A DNA stretch of 64,000 nucleotides, from the NCBI RefSeq assembly GCF_038005225.1, contig NZ_JBBOSU010000001.1:1476001-1540000 (forward strand), read 5' to 3'. Below the pieces are notes generated by a model. That model saw nothing but the letters and a program-made list of their open reading frames with translations. It was not told the origin of the DNA and did no database searches. Source of the stretch: Solibacillus sp. FSL K6-1523. GTDB taxonomy: Bacteria; Bacillota; Bacilli; Bacillales_A; Planococcaceae. The translations under genes were made by a program, and so were the position numbers. Positions 1-8,941 of the stretch are shown here, piece by piece. Numbering within the stretch: the first letter of the stretch is position 1; each line of letters starts with the position of its first letter.

Positions 1-2
1 AC

Positions 3-83
3 CAAATGAAAGCGAATTATGAGATGGGCTATGAACAAGCGACGAAAAGAATGGGTGAACTAAAGGGCTTTTTGGAGGTTTAA
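3..83 (+). CDS. 3' end of an upstream gene (partial)
   Basis: An open frame enters from the left edge and ends at TAA 81-83, leaving 26 residues with the pattern GYEQATKRMGELKGFL. The stop lies one base before the GTG of the following lipoprotein gene, so the two are probably co-transcribed. The tail has some likeness to the C-terminal helix of patatin-like phospholipases, but too little is present to name the product. Confidence 0.5.
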   Translation, partial: QMKANYEMGYEQATKRMGELKGFLEV

Positions 84-84
84 T

Positions 85-567
85 GTGAAAAGGATTGTAG
101 GATTATTGCTAATTTCAATCTTGTTACTGGTTGGATGTCTTGATACAAAAAGTGGAGACTTTGATCGAATCAATTATTATTTAGGCGCGGATGATACGAA
201 GTATGCCTTCTTATTTTACGATGTGCCCAGCGCGCCTCCATTAACGATTGATGAAAGGGTCATGAATATTCATTTCGATGAGCAAAATATTTTGGCAACA
301 AGCTCGGCGGAATCATTTGGATGGGTGAATGAAAAACATTCAGGCCCACATAACAGCATTGTTTATACGAAGCAAGGTGAGCAATTGCCAGAAGGTGAAC
401 AGTTTCAAGCGAATGGCTCCATTGATTTCGGAGATGGGCGCGAATTTGATTATTACACCATCTATTTAACGAAAGAGGGTGGCTGTTTTAATGAAGATGG
501 TCTAAATGAGTTTGAGTATATGAAGCAAATGATTGAAACTATTTATGGAGTGAAAATACAGAGATGA
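85..567 (+). CDS. putative lipoprotein of unknown function
   Basis: The 160-residue product starts with a short basic n-region, a hydrophobic stretch and a lipobox (LLLVGC), so Cys18 should be lipidated and the mature protein held on the outer face of the membrane. The remainder is acidic and aromatic-rich (many Y/F/D) without a motif I recognise. The start is GTG at 85, six bases after GGAGG (74-78). It is directly downstream of the partial gene at the left edge. The export signal is convincing; function is unknown. Confidence 0.75.
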   Translation: MKRIVGLLLISILLLVGCLDTKSGDFDRINYYLGADDTKYAFLFYDVPSAPPLTIDERVMNIHFDEQNILATSSAESFGWVNEKHSGPHNSIVYTKQGEQLPEGEQFQANGSIDFGDGREFDYYTIYLTKEGGCFNEDGLNEFEYMKQMIETIYGVKIQR

Positions 568-639
568 CTTTTTTTGATGAGTAGATAGATATTGAGCTGA
601 GGGTAGCTAATATCAATCGAGATGATGCTCAATTAAAAT

Positions 640-666
640 ATGAGTTCGGCACAAAGCCGAACTCAT
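640..666. terminator. perfect hairpin between convergent units
   Basis: An 11-bp perfect stem (ATGAGTTCGGC, loop ACAAA, GCCGAACTCAT) lies about 70 bp past the lipoprotein stop. It has no strong T-tract, so it may act as a weak bidirectional terminator between the lipoprotein gene and the convergent madLM operon. The rest of 568-877 holds no gene that I can see. Confidence 0.55.
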
Positions 667-877
667 TATAGGTAAGTAGATGATTATATTGAATAAATCT
701 TATATTAAGATAAACCCTAACGTTCCACTTACCTTCTAAATACGGCATACTAATTACTTTCAATTATGATTGTAATTCAATCAATCTATCATTGGGGAAT
801 GTTTAGAAGAAAAGAAATATGTCATTTTTATGAAAGTGTAATAATTAATTACGCCGTATATTAGACGAATGGTTAAC

Positions 878-1639
878 TTACCAAATCATATCTGTTAAAA
901 TAAATAGTATGGTTGGGCATAATAAACAGCCTAAACCAGTGTAGAAAGTAGCTGTAACGGCTCCATACGGGACCAATCGTACATCCGTTGCAGCTAACCC
1001 ACCTGTAACTCCAGAAGTAGTCCCCATTAATCCACCATATACCATGGCAGTTAGCGGGTTGTTTAATCCGATATATTTGGCTACAAAAGGTGTACCTACC
1101 ATAACAAGTATAGATTTCACTAAACCAGCTGCAATACTAATTGCAATCACTTCAGAGCTTGCATTTAAAGCAGCGCCAGTAACCGGACCGACAATATACG
1201 TAACCGTACCAGCTCCAATTGTTGCTAAACTAACAGCATCAGTATAACCAAACATTAATGCAAACATCACACCTACAACGAATGATAAAAATACGCCAAT
1301 AAATAATGATGCCACTCCACGAATACCAGCTTTTTTAATTTCATCAAAGTTTGCACCAAAAGAAGTAGCAACAATGGCAAAATCACGCAACATACTACCA
1401 CCTAAAAAACCAATTCCTGCAAATAATGAAACATCTGCTAAACCTTTAGAGCCATCACTGTAAACGCCTCCAAAATAAGCTAAAATCAAACCTATGACAA
1501 TTGCAATTGCTGAACCGTGAATGAGCCCTCTAGTTAACTTATTCGAAATTAAATAGGCAACATACATTGCAAGACCAACGATAACAAAACCAGTAATAAG
1601 TCCATTACCTTCTAAAACTTTTTGAACAGCCTCAAACAC
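878..1639 (-). CDS. madM: malonate carrier subunit MadM
   Basis: A polytopic membrane protein of 253 residues, very hydrophobic throughout and rich in small residues (GAGTVTYIVGPVTGAAL). Size and character match MadM, which with MadL forms the Na+-dependent malonate uptake system. It starts at GTG 1639 behind GAGGTGA, one base after the madL stop, and is therefore translationally coupled to it. Its position next to a malonate decarboxylase operon, on the other side of a GntR gene, strongly supports malonate as substrate. Confidence 0.9.
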   Translation of the reverse strand: MFEAVQKVLEGNGLITGFVIVGLAMYVAYLISNKLTRGLIHGSAIAIVIGLILAYFGGVYSDGSKGLADVSLFAGIGFLGGSMLRDFAIVATSFGANFDEIKKAGIRGVASLFIGVFLSFVVGVMFALMFGYTDAVSLATIGAGTVTYIVGPVTGAALNASSEVIAISIAAGLVKSILVMVGTPFVAKYIGLNNPLTAMVYGGLMGTTSGVTGGLAATDVRLVPYGAVTATFYTGLGCLLCPTILFILTDMIW

Positions 1640-1640
1640 A

Positions 1641-2048
1641 TTAGTTCACCTCGCTTATTGTAGGGGATTTTTGGTTGAATTGAATGGCAGCCTGTTTTGC
1701 CTTTTTCCCGCTAAGCATTGGAACAACTGCCCAACTAATAAGAACTACTGCGATACCCGCAACGATTGCTAAGGGCCCCCCTGTTAAAGCTCCTAACACA
1801 TTTTGGCTAGCGGCCATTGCAATAACAATTGGGATATACATCGCATTCCAGAAGGCTAGTCCACTTTCAGTAGGTATACTAATTTTACCGGATTTTTGTA
1901 ACTTACTTACAATGATAATTAGTAATAACATCGCAATACCCACGCCACCAACATTCGAATTAATACCCATCAAAGTACCAATAAGCTCCCCGAAAAACAT
2001 ACCAATTAAATAACAACCACCTAAAATTGAGACACCATAAATAACCAT
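1641..2048 (-). CDS. madL: malonate carrier subunit MadL
   Basis: A 135-residue membrane protein with about four hydrophobic segments and a basic C-terminal tail (SGKKAKQ). Its length and pairing with madM fit MadL, the small subunit of the sodium-malonate symporter. ATG 2048 follows AAAGGGGTG. It is the first gene of a two-gene operon reading away from the GntR regulator; the shared 195-bp intergenic region carries two inverted operator-like sites, so uptake and decarboxylation are probably switched on together. Confidence 0.9.
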   Translation of the reverse strand: MVIYGVSILGGCYLIGMFFGELIGTLMGINSNVGGVGIAMLLLIIIVSKLQKSGKISIPTESGLAFWNAMYIPIVIAMAASQNVLGALTGGPLAIVAGIAVVLISWAVVPMLSGKKAKQAAIQFNQKSPTISEVN

Positions 2049-2073
2049 TTGAACACCCCTTTATCAAAGTTTT

Positions 2074-2210
2074 CAGTCGACTGTATTCCAACTTCAGAAT
2101 AAACAATTAAAATGCATTTTTCAAGAAGAAAATGATATTTTCTAGAAAAATATTTATTTTACGATTGATTTTTGAATCTTTTAACTTTAATATTGCAGTA
2201 TACAGTCGAC
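2074..2210. promoter_or_regulatory. two inverted operator-like sites, madLM / mdc intergenic region
   Basis: GTCGACTGTAT occurs at 2076-2086 and its exact reverse complement, ATACAGTCGAC, at 2200-2210, about 113 bp apart. The first is embedded in the palindrome CAGTCGACTG (2074-2083) and the second in GTATACAGTCGAC. Each site lies close to the start of one divergent unit (madL at 2048, the GntR gene at 2244). FadR-subfamily GntR proteins bind short palindromes, so these are the best candidates for autoregulated malonate-responsive operators. The assignment is inference. Confidence 0.55.
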
Positions 2211-2243
2211 CAAATTTAGATTGATAAATGAGGTGAAAATGAA

Positions 2244-2894
2244 ATGGAGTACTTTGAAAAAGCATTAGATAACGCGCTATCAATTACTATTGCGAATAAA
2301 CTATTAGCACAAATTTTGGAGGGAGAACTAAGACCAGGAGATCAAGTGGTGGAATCCATTTATGCTGAGCAGTTTCAAACGAGTCGTTCGCCTGTACGTG
2401 AAGCAATTTATTTATTAAGTACAGAAGGAATTATTGAACGTGTTCCCAGAAAAGGAGCTTTTATTAAAGGATATACACTTGAAGATATGAGGGATTTGTT
2501 AGATGTTCGTAACCATCTAGAAATGCTAGCAACTGAAAGATTACAAGAGCCAAGTAAAGAAAAAGAGTTTTTGAAAGATATGAAAGTTGTCTTAATGAAG
2601 ATGGCGAAGATTAAAGATTATACAGAATATACGCATCTTAACTACCAATTTCACTATATTTTATTAAAGTTAAGCAAAAGTATCGTTTTAATCGATATGT
2701 ACAGTAAAATTGCGTTGCCTTTACTTCGTATTCAGATTATTCATTTTTCAAATAATGAAACCATTGCAAAATCTATTCAGGAGCATAATGAAATTTATGA
2801 ATGCTTGATAAAAGATGACTTAGATCAACTAAAATCCATTTTGCGTAAACATACGGAAGATGTAATATTTAGTGTCCGAAACAAGCTACTATAA
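2244..2894 (+). CDS. GntR-family (FCD-domain) regulator of malonate use
   Basis: 216 residues. The N-terminal winged helix-turn-helix shows the GntR signature (ELRPGDQVVES, TSRSPVREAIYLL, EGIIERVPRKGAFI), followed by an all-helical FCD ligand-binding domain (DLLDVRNHLEMLA). It is the first gene of the mdc operon, 11 bp before mdcH, and divergent from madLM. Known malonate regulators of this type (MdcY/MatR) are repressors released by malonate or malonyl-CoA, and the same role is inferred here. Confidence 0.85.
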   Translation: MEYFEKALDNALSITIANKLLAQILEGELRPGDQVVESIYAEQFQTSRSPVREAIYLLSTEGIIERVPRKGAFIKGYTLEDMRDLLDVRNHLEMLATERLQEPSKEKEFLKDMKVVLMKMAKIKDYTEYTHLNYQFHYILLKLSKSIVLIDMYSKIALPLLRIQIIHFSNNETIAKSIQEHNEIYECLIKDDLDQLKSILRKHTEDVIFSVRNKLL

Positions 2895-2905
2895 GGAGTG
2901 ACAGG

Positions 2906-3832
2906 ATGAAAAAGGCATGGATTTTTCCAGGTCAAGGATCACAGTATGATGGATTCTTGCATGCGCTTCCTAAGCAGTCAATCATTCAGTCTACATTAGA
3001 AGAAGCTTCCGAAATATTAAATATTGATATTAGATTTCTCGGGGAAGCAGAATCATTAAAGAGCACACGTAATGTTCAACTTACGATGCTAACAGCAGGA
3101 GTTGCTACAGCACGAGCTTTTCTGCATGAGGGTACGGAGCCAGATTATTTAGCAGGTCATTCTGTAGGTGCATTCGCAGCTGCGGTTACAAGTGATGTTT
3201 TGAGTTTTGAAGATGCGTTGCAATTAGTACGTTTGCGTGGGGAGCTCATGGAATCTTTACAGGATGAGGCTTATGGAATGGCAGTAATTGTTGGAATGCC
3301 CGAGCTACAGTTATTAGAAATAGTAGAGCAGTTCCATACAGAGCAAAAACCAGTATATGTTTCGAATCGAAATGCTCCACAGCAGCTTACTTTATCAGGG
3401 CATAAGAAAGCGATGCAACGGGTGATAGATTTTGTTGAGGGGAAGGGTGCAAGTATAGCTAAAATGCTAAATGTGTCAACACCATCGCATTGTCCACTTT
3501 TCTTACCAGTACAAAATCGACTAGCCGCAGAGCTTTCCAATTTACCGTTGCAACGGCCAAGATATCCACTAATTGCGAATCGAAATGCGCGTGTGTTAAG
3601 AAATCCGACTGCAATCGCACAAGATTTAGCAGAAAGTATTGCATTGCCGGTACGTTGGCATGATGCGACTTCTATTTTGTTTGAAAATGGTGTACGTCAA
3701 TTTATTGAAATGCCACCAGGGGATGTGTTAAAGAAGCTCGCACAAAGCGCCTTTTTAGAGGCGGATAGCTATTCAGTTGATAAGAATGGATTTAGTGATT
3801 GCTTATATTTAGCTAAAAACAAAGGGGTGTAA
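2906..3832 (+). CDS. mdcH: malonate decarboxylase epsilon subunit, malonyl-CoA:ACP transacylase MdcH
   Basis: 308 residues with the acyltransferase fold of FabD: the opening FPGQGSQYDG, the nucleophile elbow GHSVGAFAA with its Ser, and a downstream catalytic His in STPSHCPLF. MdcH loads malonyl groups on the thiol of the MdcC prosthetic group to prime the enzyme. Start ATG 2906 follows AAGGAGTG. Being inside the mdc cluster separates it from the housekeeping fabD. Two bases separate its stop from the mdcA start. Confidence 0.9.
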   Translation: MKKAWIFPGQGSQYDGFLHALPKQSIIQSTLEEASEILNIDIRFLGEAESLKSTRNVQLTMLTAGVATARAFLHEGTEPDYLAGHSVGAFAAAVTSDVLSFEDALQLVRLRGELMESLQDEAYGMAVIVGMPELQLLEIVEQFHTEQKPVYVSNRNAPQQLTLSGHKKAMQRVIDFVEGKGASIAKMLNVSTPSHCPLFLPVQNRLAAELSNLPLQRPRYPLIANRNARVLRNPTAIAQDLAESIALPVRWHDATSILFENGVRQFIEMPPGDVLKKLAQSAFLEADSYSVDKNGFSDCLYLAKNKGV

Positions 3833-3834
3833 GT

Positions 3835-5484
3835 ATGGTAATTATTCAGCAAGAACGTTCGTGGATGACAAGGTTAGATGGGAAAAAGAAAAGACTACAA
3901 GAAGTTGCTCATCTCGTAGATGGGGTTATTATTCCAACAAATAAAATAGTCGATGTTCTTGAAAGTGTTTTAAAACCGGGAGATCGTGTCGTACTTGAAG
4001 GAAATAATCAGAAGCAAGCATCGTTTTTATCTCAATCTTTAGTCAAGGTAGATCCTGACCGTGTTCATGATTTACATATGATTATGTCCAGTGTGTCAAG
4101 ACCAGAGCATTTAGATATTTTTGAAGAAGGTATTGCGAAACGTATTGACATGAGCTATGCCGGTCCACAAAGCTTACGAATTGCGCAAATGATTGAAGAC
4201 GGTCGGCTTATTTTAGGGGATTTACACACTTATGTGGAGCTATACGGACGGTTGTTCGTCGATTTAATTCCGAACGTGGCACTTGTAGCGGCAGATAAGG
4301 CAGACCGTTTTGGTAACTTATACACGGGGCCTAATACTGAGGAAACACCGACTATAGTTGAAGCAACAGCATTCCGTGATGGCATTGTTATAGTTCAAGT
4401 AAATGAAATTGTTGATGAGTTACCACGTGTGGATATTCCGAGTTCGTGGGTAGATTTCATCGTTGAAGCGGATGAGCCATATGAGTTGGAGCCATTGTTT
4501 ACCCGTGATCCACGACATATTACGGACATTCAAATATTACAGGCAATGATGTGTATTCGTGGTATTTATGAAAAGCATGGTGTTCAATCTTTAAATCATG
4601 GCATTGGTTTTAATACTGCTGCGATTGAGTTACTTTTACCTTCCTATGGTGAAAAGTTAGGATTGAAGGGTAAAATTTGTCGTAATTGGGTATTGAATCC
4701 GCATCCGACGTTAATACCTGCGATAGAATCTGGTTGGGTTGAAAGTGTCCATTGCTTTGGTGGCGAACTCGGGATGGAAAAATATGTTCAGGCTAGGCGC
4801 GATATATTCTTTACAGGGAAGGATGGAAGTCTACGTTCAAACCGTACACTTGCCCAATTGGCTGGTCAGTATGCTGTTGATTTATTTATCGGTTCTACCT
4901 TGCAAATGGATGCATATGGGAACTCTTCGACGGTTACAAAAGGGCGTGTTGCAGGCTACGGTGGAGCACCAAATATGGGGCATGATCCAGGAGGGCGACG
5001 TCATTCGACAGAGGCTTGGTACAACATGATGACAAGTCAAGATGAGCTTGCACGTGGGAAAAAATTAGTTGTACAAGTTGCTGAGACATACCAAGATGCA
5101 AATACACCGGTATTTGTTGAGCGTTTAGATGCAATTGATGTAAAAAAACAAGCGAACTTAGCAGTAGCACCTGTCATGATATATTCACAGGATATAACGC
5201 ACATTGTAACGGAGGAAGGTATTGCATATTTATATAAAACAGACAGCCCAGCAGAGCGTCGAGAAATGATTGCATCCATCGCAGGGGTAACCCCGTTAGG
5301 AATGGAGCATGATGTAAAACGTACACAATCGTTACGCGACCGCGGCTTAGTTGCGATGCCGGAAGATTTAAATATATTACGTGGAGAAGCGAATCGTTCA
5401 TTATTGGCAGCAAAAAATATTGACGAGCTTGTGCAATGGTCAGGTGGTCTATATGAACCACCCGCAAAATTCCGAAGCTGGTAA
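3835..5484 (+). CDS. mdcA: malonate decarboxylase alpha subunit, acetyl-S-ACP:malonate ACP transferase
   Basis: 549 residues, the usual size of MdcA. The protein exchanges malonate for acetate on the ACP thioester, so that malonyl-S-ACP is formed at no cost in ATP. Features seen include the N-terminal WMTRLDGKKKR typical of the family and glycine-rich stretches such as GRVAGYGGAPNMGHDPGGRR. ATG 3835 follows AAAGGGGTG. It is the second enzyme gene of the operon and is intact. Confidence 0.93.
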   Translation: MVIIQQERSWMTRLDGKKKRLQEVAHLVDGVIIPTNKIVDVLESVLKPGDRVVLEGNNQKQASFLSQSLVKVDPDRVHDLHMIMSSVSRPEHLDIFEEGIAKRIDMSYAGPQSLRIAQMIEDGRLILGDLHTYVELYGRLFVDLIPNVALVAADKADRFGNLYTGPNTEETPTIVEATAFRDGIVIVQVNEIVDELPRVDIPSSWVDFIVEADEPYELEPLFTRDPRHITDIQILQAMMCIRGIYEKHGVQSLNHGIGFNTAAIELLLPSYGEKLGLKGKICRNWVLNPHPTLIPAIESGWVESVHCFGGELGMEKYVQARRDIFFTGKDGSLRSNRTLAQLAGQYAVDLFIGSTLQMDAYGNSSTVTKGRVAGYGGAPNMGHDPGGRRHSTEAWYNMMTSQDELARGKKLVVQVAETYQDANTPVFVERLDAIDVKKQANLAVAPVMIYSQDITHIVTEEGIAYLYKTDSPAERREMIASIAGVTPLGMEHDVKRTQSLRDRGLVAMPEDLNILRGEANRSLLAAKNIDELVQWSGGLYEPPAKFRSW

Positions 5485-5496
5485 GGGGTTGAAATT

Positions 5497-6366
5497 ATGG
5501 AGCAACATGCAATTTGTTTACGTATTGCAGATGAAGCAGTTGCGGCATTAATTGAAGAGGTGGAACTAACGCCGAAACCAGGCTTAGTAGATTCAGAAAA
5601 TAATGGTGCTCATGATGATTTAACGCTTCAAAAAATGCGTAATTCAGCACATGCTTTACATGCTACATTTTATCAAATGGCTATGGTGAATTTTGGGGAA
5701 AAACCAACTATAAAGTTGCGTGAGGCATTTGGGGCTATAGGTCGCCATGGTGAAAATCGGATGTTTCGAGTTACTGAGAATGTTAATACACATAAAGGTG
5801 CAATTTGGTCATTAGGTTTGTTATGTGCAGCGATTGCGAGAAGAAGAGGACAAGTAAATATTCCGCAAGTTTTTCATGATGCTGCGGAGCTCGCGAAATT
5901 GCCTGACAAATATATCCCTCAAATTAAAACAAATGGTTTAGAGGTGGAAAGAAACTACGGAATTACTGGGGCACGTGAGGAAGCGCAGCAAGCTTTTCCA
6001 CATATTCGCGCATATAGCTTACCGGTCTATAAGCAAGCAATTCGAAAAATGCCATTAAAAGAAGCGAAACTTTTTACATTACTTGTGTTAATTTCAAATT
6101 TAAATGATACGTGTCTTCTTCACCGGGGGGGACTTGCAGGGCTTCAGTTTGCTAAGGCAGAGTCTAGAGAGTTGCTACAGCAGTTTTCAGTGTCTGCGAT
6201 TAAGGGGCTAGATCAACAATTTATTGAACGCTGGCTTTCGCCTGGTGGATCAGCAGATTTGTTAGCAGCGACTTTGTTCATTGTAAATATTGAAGCAAAA
6301 ACAAAAAGGGGTGCTTGTAATGGAGAAATTGACTTACACGTTTCCAGCGGAACGTCCGATAGTTAA
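5497..6366 (+). CDS. mdcB: triphosphoribosyl-dephospho-CoA synthase MdcB
   Basis: 289 residues of the CitG/MdcB family, which makes 2'-(5''-triphosphoribosyl)-3'-dephospho-CoA from ATP and dephospho-CoA, the precursor of the MdcC prosthetic group. Conserved signatures are visible: LTPKPGLVDSENNGAH near the N terminus, and NDTCLLHRGGLAGL and LSPGGSADLLAATLF in the C-terminal half. ATG 5497 follows AAGGGGTTG. Its last 47 bases overlap the start of mdcC in another frame, implying coupled translation. Confidence 0.92.
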   Translation: MEQHAICLRIADEAVAALIEEVELTPKPGLVDSENNGAHDDLTLQKMRNSAHALHATFYQMAMVNFGEKPTIKLREAFGAIGRHGENRMFRVTENVNTHKGAIWSLGLLCAAIARRRGQVNIPQVFHDAAELAKLPDKYIPQIKTNGLEVERNYGITGAREEAQQAFPHIRAYSLPVYKQAIRKMPLKEAKLFTLLVLISNLNDTCLLHRGGLAGLQFAKAESRELLQQFSVSAIKGLDQQFIERWLSPGGSADLLAATLFIVNIEAKTKRGACNGEIDLHVSSGTSDS

Positions 6367-6619
6367 GCGTGCACATATTGGTGTTGTAGGTTCAGGTGAT
6401 TTAGAAATTTTGCTTGAACCAATTGAGGGAACTGAAACAAAGGTTGAGGTACGAACAGGTATTACAGGGTATGCTGAAAGTTGGCAAAAGGTAATTGAAC
6501 GTTTTATTGCACAGCAAAATATTTTAGCATTTATTACGATTAATGATTTCGGTGCAACGCCTGGTGTTGTTTCCATTCGTTTAGCACAAGCAGCGGAGGT
6601 GGGATTCAGTGGTGAATAG
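6320..6619 (+). CDS. mdcC: malonate decarboxylase delta subunit, acyl carrier protein MdcC
   Basis: 99 residues. The frame is open further upstream, but ATG 6320 fits the family length and follows AAGGGGTG. The prosthetic group should be attached to Ser25 in the conserved VVGSGDLE. The end of the protein (NDFGATPGVVSIRLAQA) is also typical. The gene overlaps mdcB by 47 bases and mdcDE by 11 bases. It carries the malonyl/acetyl thioester between MdcA, MdcH and the decarboxylase. Confidence 0.92.
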   Translation: MEKLTYTFPAERPIVKRAHIGVVGSGDLEILLEPIEGTETKVEVRTGITGYAESWQKVIERFIAQQNILAFITINDFGATPGVVSIRLAQAAEVGFSGE

Positions 6620-8294
6620 TGCAACATTACCTATCAGTTTGGTGGAAAGTAAGGCGAGAGAGCGAGCGTACTTATTACTTGATGAAGGGACGGCAAAGGA
6701 AATTTTAGGACCATTTGATCGCTTTGAATCCCCACATTTAGAAGCGCAAAATATTGTTCCTCAAAGTGATGATGGCATGATTATTATGCAGGGAACGATT
6801 AAAGGTCGGAAAACGCTTGTCATTTCAATTGAGGGTAGTTTTCAAGGTGGCGGAATTGGAGAGGTATCAGGTGCAAAGTTTGCTGGTGCACTTGAGCGAG
6901 CTTTAAAATCATGTGAAGCGGGACAGTTTGTATATCCAGTCATTATTTATGATACAGGTGGTGTCCGTTTACAGGAGGCAAATTATGGATTGCTATCTAT
7001 TGCCGAAATTAGTTCGGTAATTGTGGCACTTAAAAAATATGTACCAGTTATCGGGATTATTCCTGGGAAAGTTGGCTCATTTGGTGGAATGTCTTTAACA
7101 GCAGGACTTTGCTCGGCATTAATTATGACGCGTGAAGGACGATTAGGGATGAACGGCCCAGAAGTAGTGGAGCAAGAAGCAGGTGTAAGAGAGCTAAATG
7201 CTAAGCAGAAACCACTTATTTGGCAAATGATAGGTGGTACTAGTCGATTAAATGCAAATTTGATCGATGAGGTGGTGGAGGATGATATTCCAAATTATGT
7301 TGCTGCAATTAGCCGTTTATGGAATGTCCCTTCATATGCTGAGCGTACGAATCAATATGATGCGTTCTTAAATATGCTAAGTCAAATACAACTGGAGACG
7401 AAAATTAGTCCTGAAGAGGCACAAGGAACTTTACAACGTCGTCAGGAGTATGCACCGGTAAAAGAGAATGCGCAAGATGGGCAAAATGTAAGTCGTGGTC
7501 GAATTTGGTTCGACGCTTTTACAAATGGGGCAACTTCCATTTCTGAAACACCGTCTGTATTAGTTGCAGATGCCGAATTAAATGGAAAAAAAGCACGTTT
7601 TATTGCAGTTGTTCCAAATAGCGAAAGTAAGTTTTATCGTGCACGCAACGGTGAATTTGGTTTGCAAGAGGCATGGACTGTTGCTAAATATGTTCGTCAA
7701 GCTATTGAAGAGGATGCATTAGCAGATGAAAAGCGTTTAATTGTTCCAATTGTAGATGTGCCAGGGCAGGCTTTTGGCTATCATGAAGAGCTATTTGGGA
7801 TTTACTTAGCATGTTCAGCAAGTGTTGAAGCGTATGCAGTAGCTCGTCAAAGTGGACATCCAATTGTGACATGTGTCGTTGGAAAAGCTATTTCAGGCGC
7901 TTTTTTAGCACATGGTATGCAAGGGAATCGTATCATCTCTTTAGATGATGACGCCATTCAAGTACATGTAATGTCTAAAAAATCAGCAGCACTTGTTACG
8001 ATGCGCACGGTTGAAGAACTAGATGAGCTTGCAAATTCGGTACCATCGATGGCGTATGATATTCATTCATTCTGTTCGTTAGGAGCAGTACATGAATTAA
8101 TTGCAGGGGTGAATGCAGATATGCCATCTTTAGAGCAAATACAGCAAGTTAAAAATATGATTGCTAAAGCTAAAGAAAATATAATGCAATCATCCGATGT
8201 AACGTTAGCCAATCGCCTTCAATCAAAAATTGCAATCGAAAATGGACGGAAAGCATCGATTGCTGTACGTGGAAAAATCGCAGAACAATGGTAG
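6609..8294 (+). CDS. fused malonate decarboxylase beta and gamma subunits (MdcD-MdcE)
   Basis: 561 residues. Residues 1 to about 275 are MdcD-like, with the carboxyltransferase-fold signatures SFQGGGIGEVSGAKFAGAL, YDTGGVRLQEAN and GKVGSFGGMS. After a charged linker around residues 275-295, the rest is MdcE-like (IVDVPGQAFGYHEELFGIYL, VGKAISGAFLAHGMQ). In many proteobacteria these are separate genes; here one continuous frame encodes both, fixing a 1:1 ratio. The subunits together decarboxylate malonyl-S-ACP. Start is GTG 6609 (or GTG 6612) behind GGAGGTG at 6594-6600. Confidence 0.92.
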   Translation: MVNSATLPISLVESKARERAYLLLDEGTAKEILGPFDRFESPHLEAQNIVPQSDDGMIIMQGTIKGRKTLVISIEGSFQGGGIGEVSGAKFAGALERALKSCEAGQFVYPVIIYDTGGVRLQEANYGLLSIAEISSVIVALKKYVPVIGIIPGKVGSFGGMSLTAGLCSALIMTREGRLGMNGPEVVEQEAGVRELNAKQKPLIWQMIGGTSRLNANLIDEVVEDDIPNYVAAISRLWNVPSYAERTNQYDAFLNMLSQIQLETKISPEEAQGTLQRRQEYAPVKENAQDGQNVSRGRIWFDAFTNGATSISETPSVLVADAELNGKKARFIAVVPNSESKFYRARNGEFGLQEAWTVAKYVRQAIEEDALADEKRLIVPIVDVPGQAFGYHEELFGIYLACSASVEAYAVARQSGHPIVTCVVGKAISGAFLAHGMQGNRIISLDDDAIQVHVMSKKSAALVTMRTVEELDELANSVPSMAYDIHSFCSLGAVHELIAGVNADMPSLEQIQQVKNMIAKAKENIMQSSDVTLANRLQSKIAIENGRKASIAVRGKIAEQW

Positions 8295-8884
8295 TAAATG
8301 TACATGATATCGTTTTTTTATATTCAAACGAAGAAGTAGAAATTTTCGAACAGAAACCCCACTGGATGTTAACAGACGAAATGGCAAACCGAATTGCTGT
8401 CGTTCGTCGCTTGAAAGTAACTGGAGAAAAAGTGGCAATAGGATTCAGAGGAAATAATCGTTCTAAACGTTTTGCGGCTTTCACATCGGCGCAAAATATT
8501 GAACGTATTATCAAACCGGTAGATGTTCTACAATTTGTACCACCTGTATCACACGAAAAATCGATAAAACAATTAAAGGAAATTTTACAGCATTTCGAAT
8601 GGGGAATTGGTGGGAGTGTCGGTTTTTCAATGGCAACTGGAATACAAGTTTGTCATGAGCAAAGTGATATCGACGTCATTATTTATATGGATTCGATTGC
8701 AGAGGTTTCAAAGTTAGAGACACTAAAACCAAAATTATCGCAGTGTGAAAATAAATTAGATATTCAAATTGAAATGAAAGGTTTAGGTGGTGTTGTTTTG
8801 GATGATGTTTTAAATAATGAAAAATTTATTGTAAGAACATCTACTGGACCGATTTTAATTGAAGGAATGAGATCAAAAAATTAA
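8288..8884 (+). CDS. mdcG: phosphoribosyl-dephospho-CoA transferase MdcG (holo-ACP synthase)
   Basis: 198 residues, last gene of the operon, starting at ATG 8288 inside the end of mdcDE. It is a nucleotidyltransferase-fold protein: GGSVGFSMATG followed by SDIDVIIYMD, giving the G-S...D-x-D metal site. MdcG transfers the prosthetic group made by MdcB to MdcC. With this gene the set for a biotin-independent malonate decarboxylase (A, B, C, D/E, G, H) is complete. A strong terminator follows. Confidence 0.9.
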   Translation: MVVNVHDIVFLYSNEEVEIFEQKPHWMLTDEMANRIAVVRRLKVTGEKVAIGFRGNNRSKRFAAFTSAQNIERIIKPVDVLQFVPPVSHEKSIKQLKEILQHFEWGIGGSVGFSMATGIQVCHEQSDIDVIIYMDSIAEVSKLETLKPKLSQCENKLDIQIEMKGLGGVVLDDVLNNEKFIVRTSTGPILIEGMRSKN

Positions 8885-8888
8885 TTTT

Positions 8889-8931
8889 AAAGACTGTTCT
8901 AGAAGTAAAATTCTAGAACAGTCTTTTGTTT
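8889..8931 (+). terminator. terminator of the mdc operon
   Basis: A 16-bp perfect stem (8889-8904 with 8911-8926, loop GTAAAA) is followed by TTTTGTTTTTG. It lies five bases after the mdcG stop and could also serve the convergent signal peptidase gene. Confidence 0.9.
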
Positions 8932-8941
8932 TTGTAACCAA

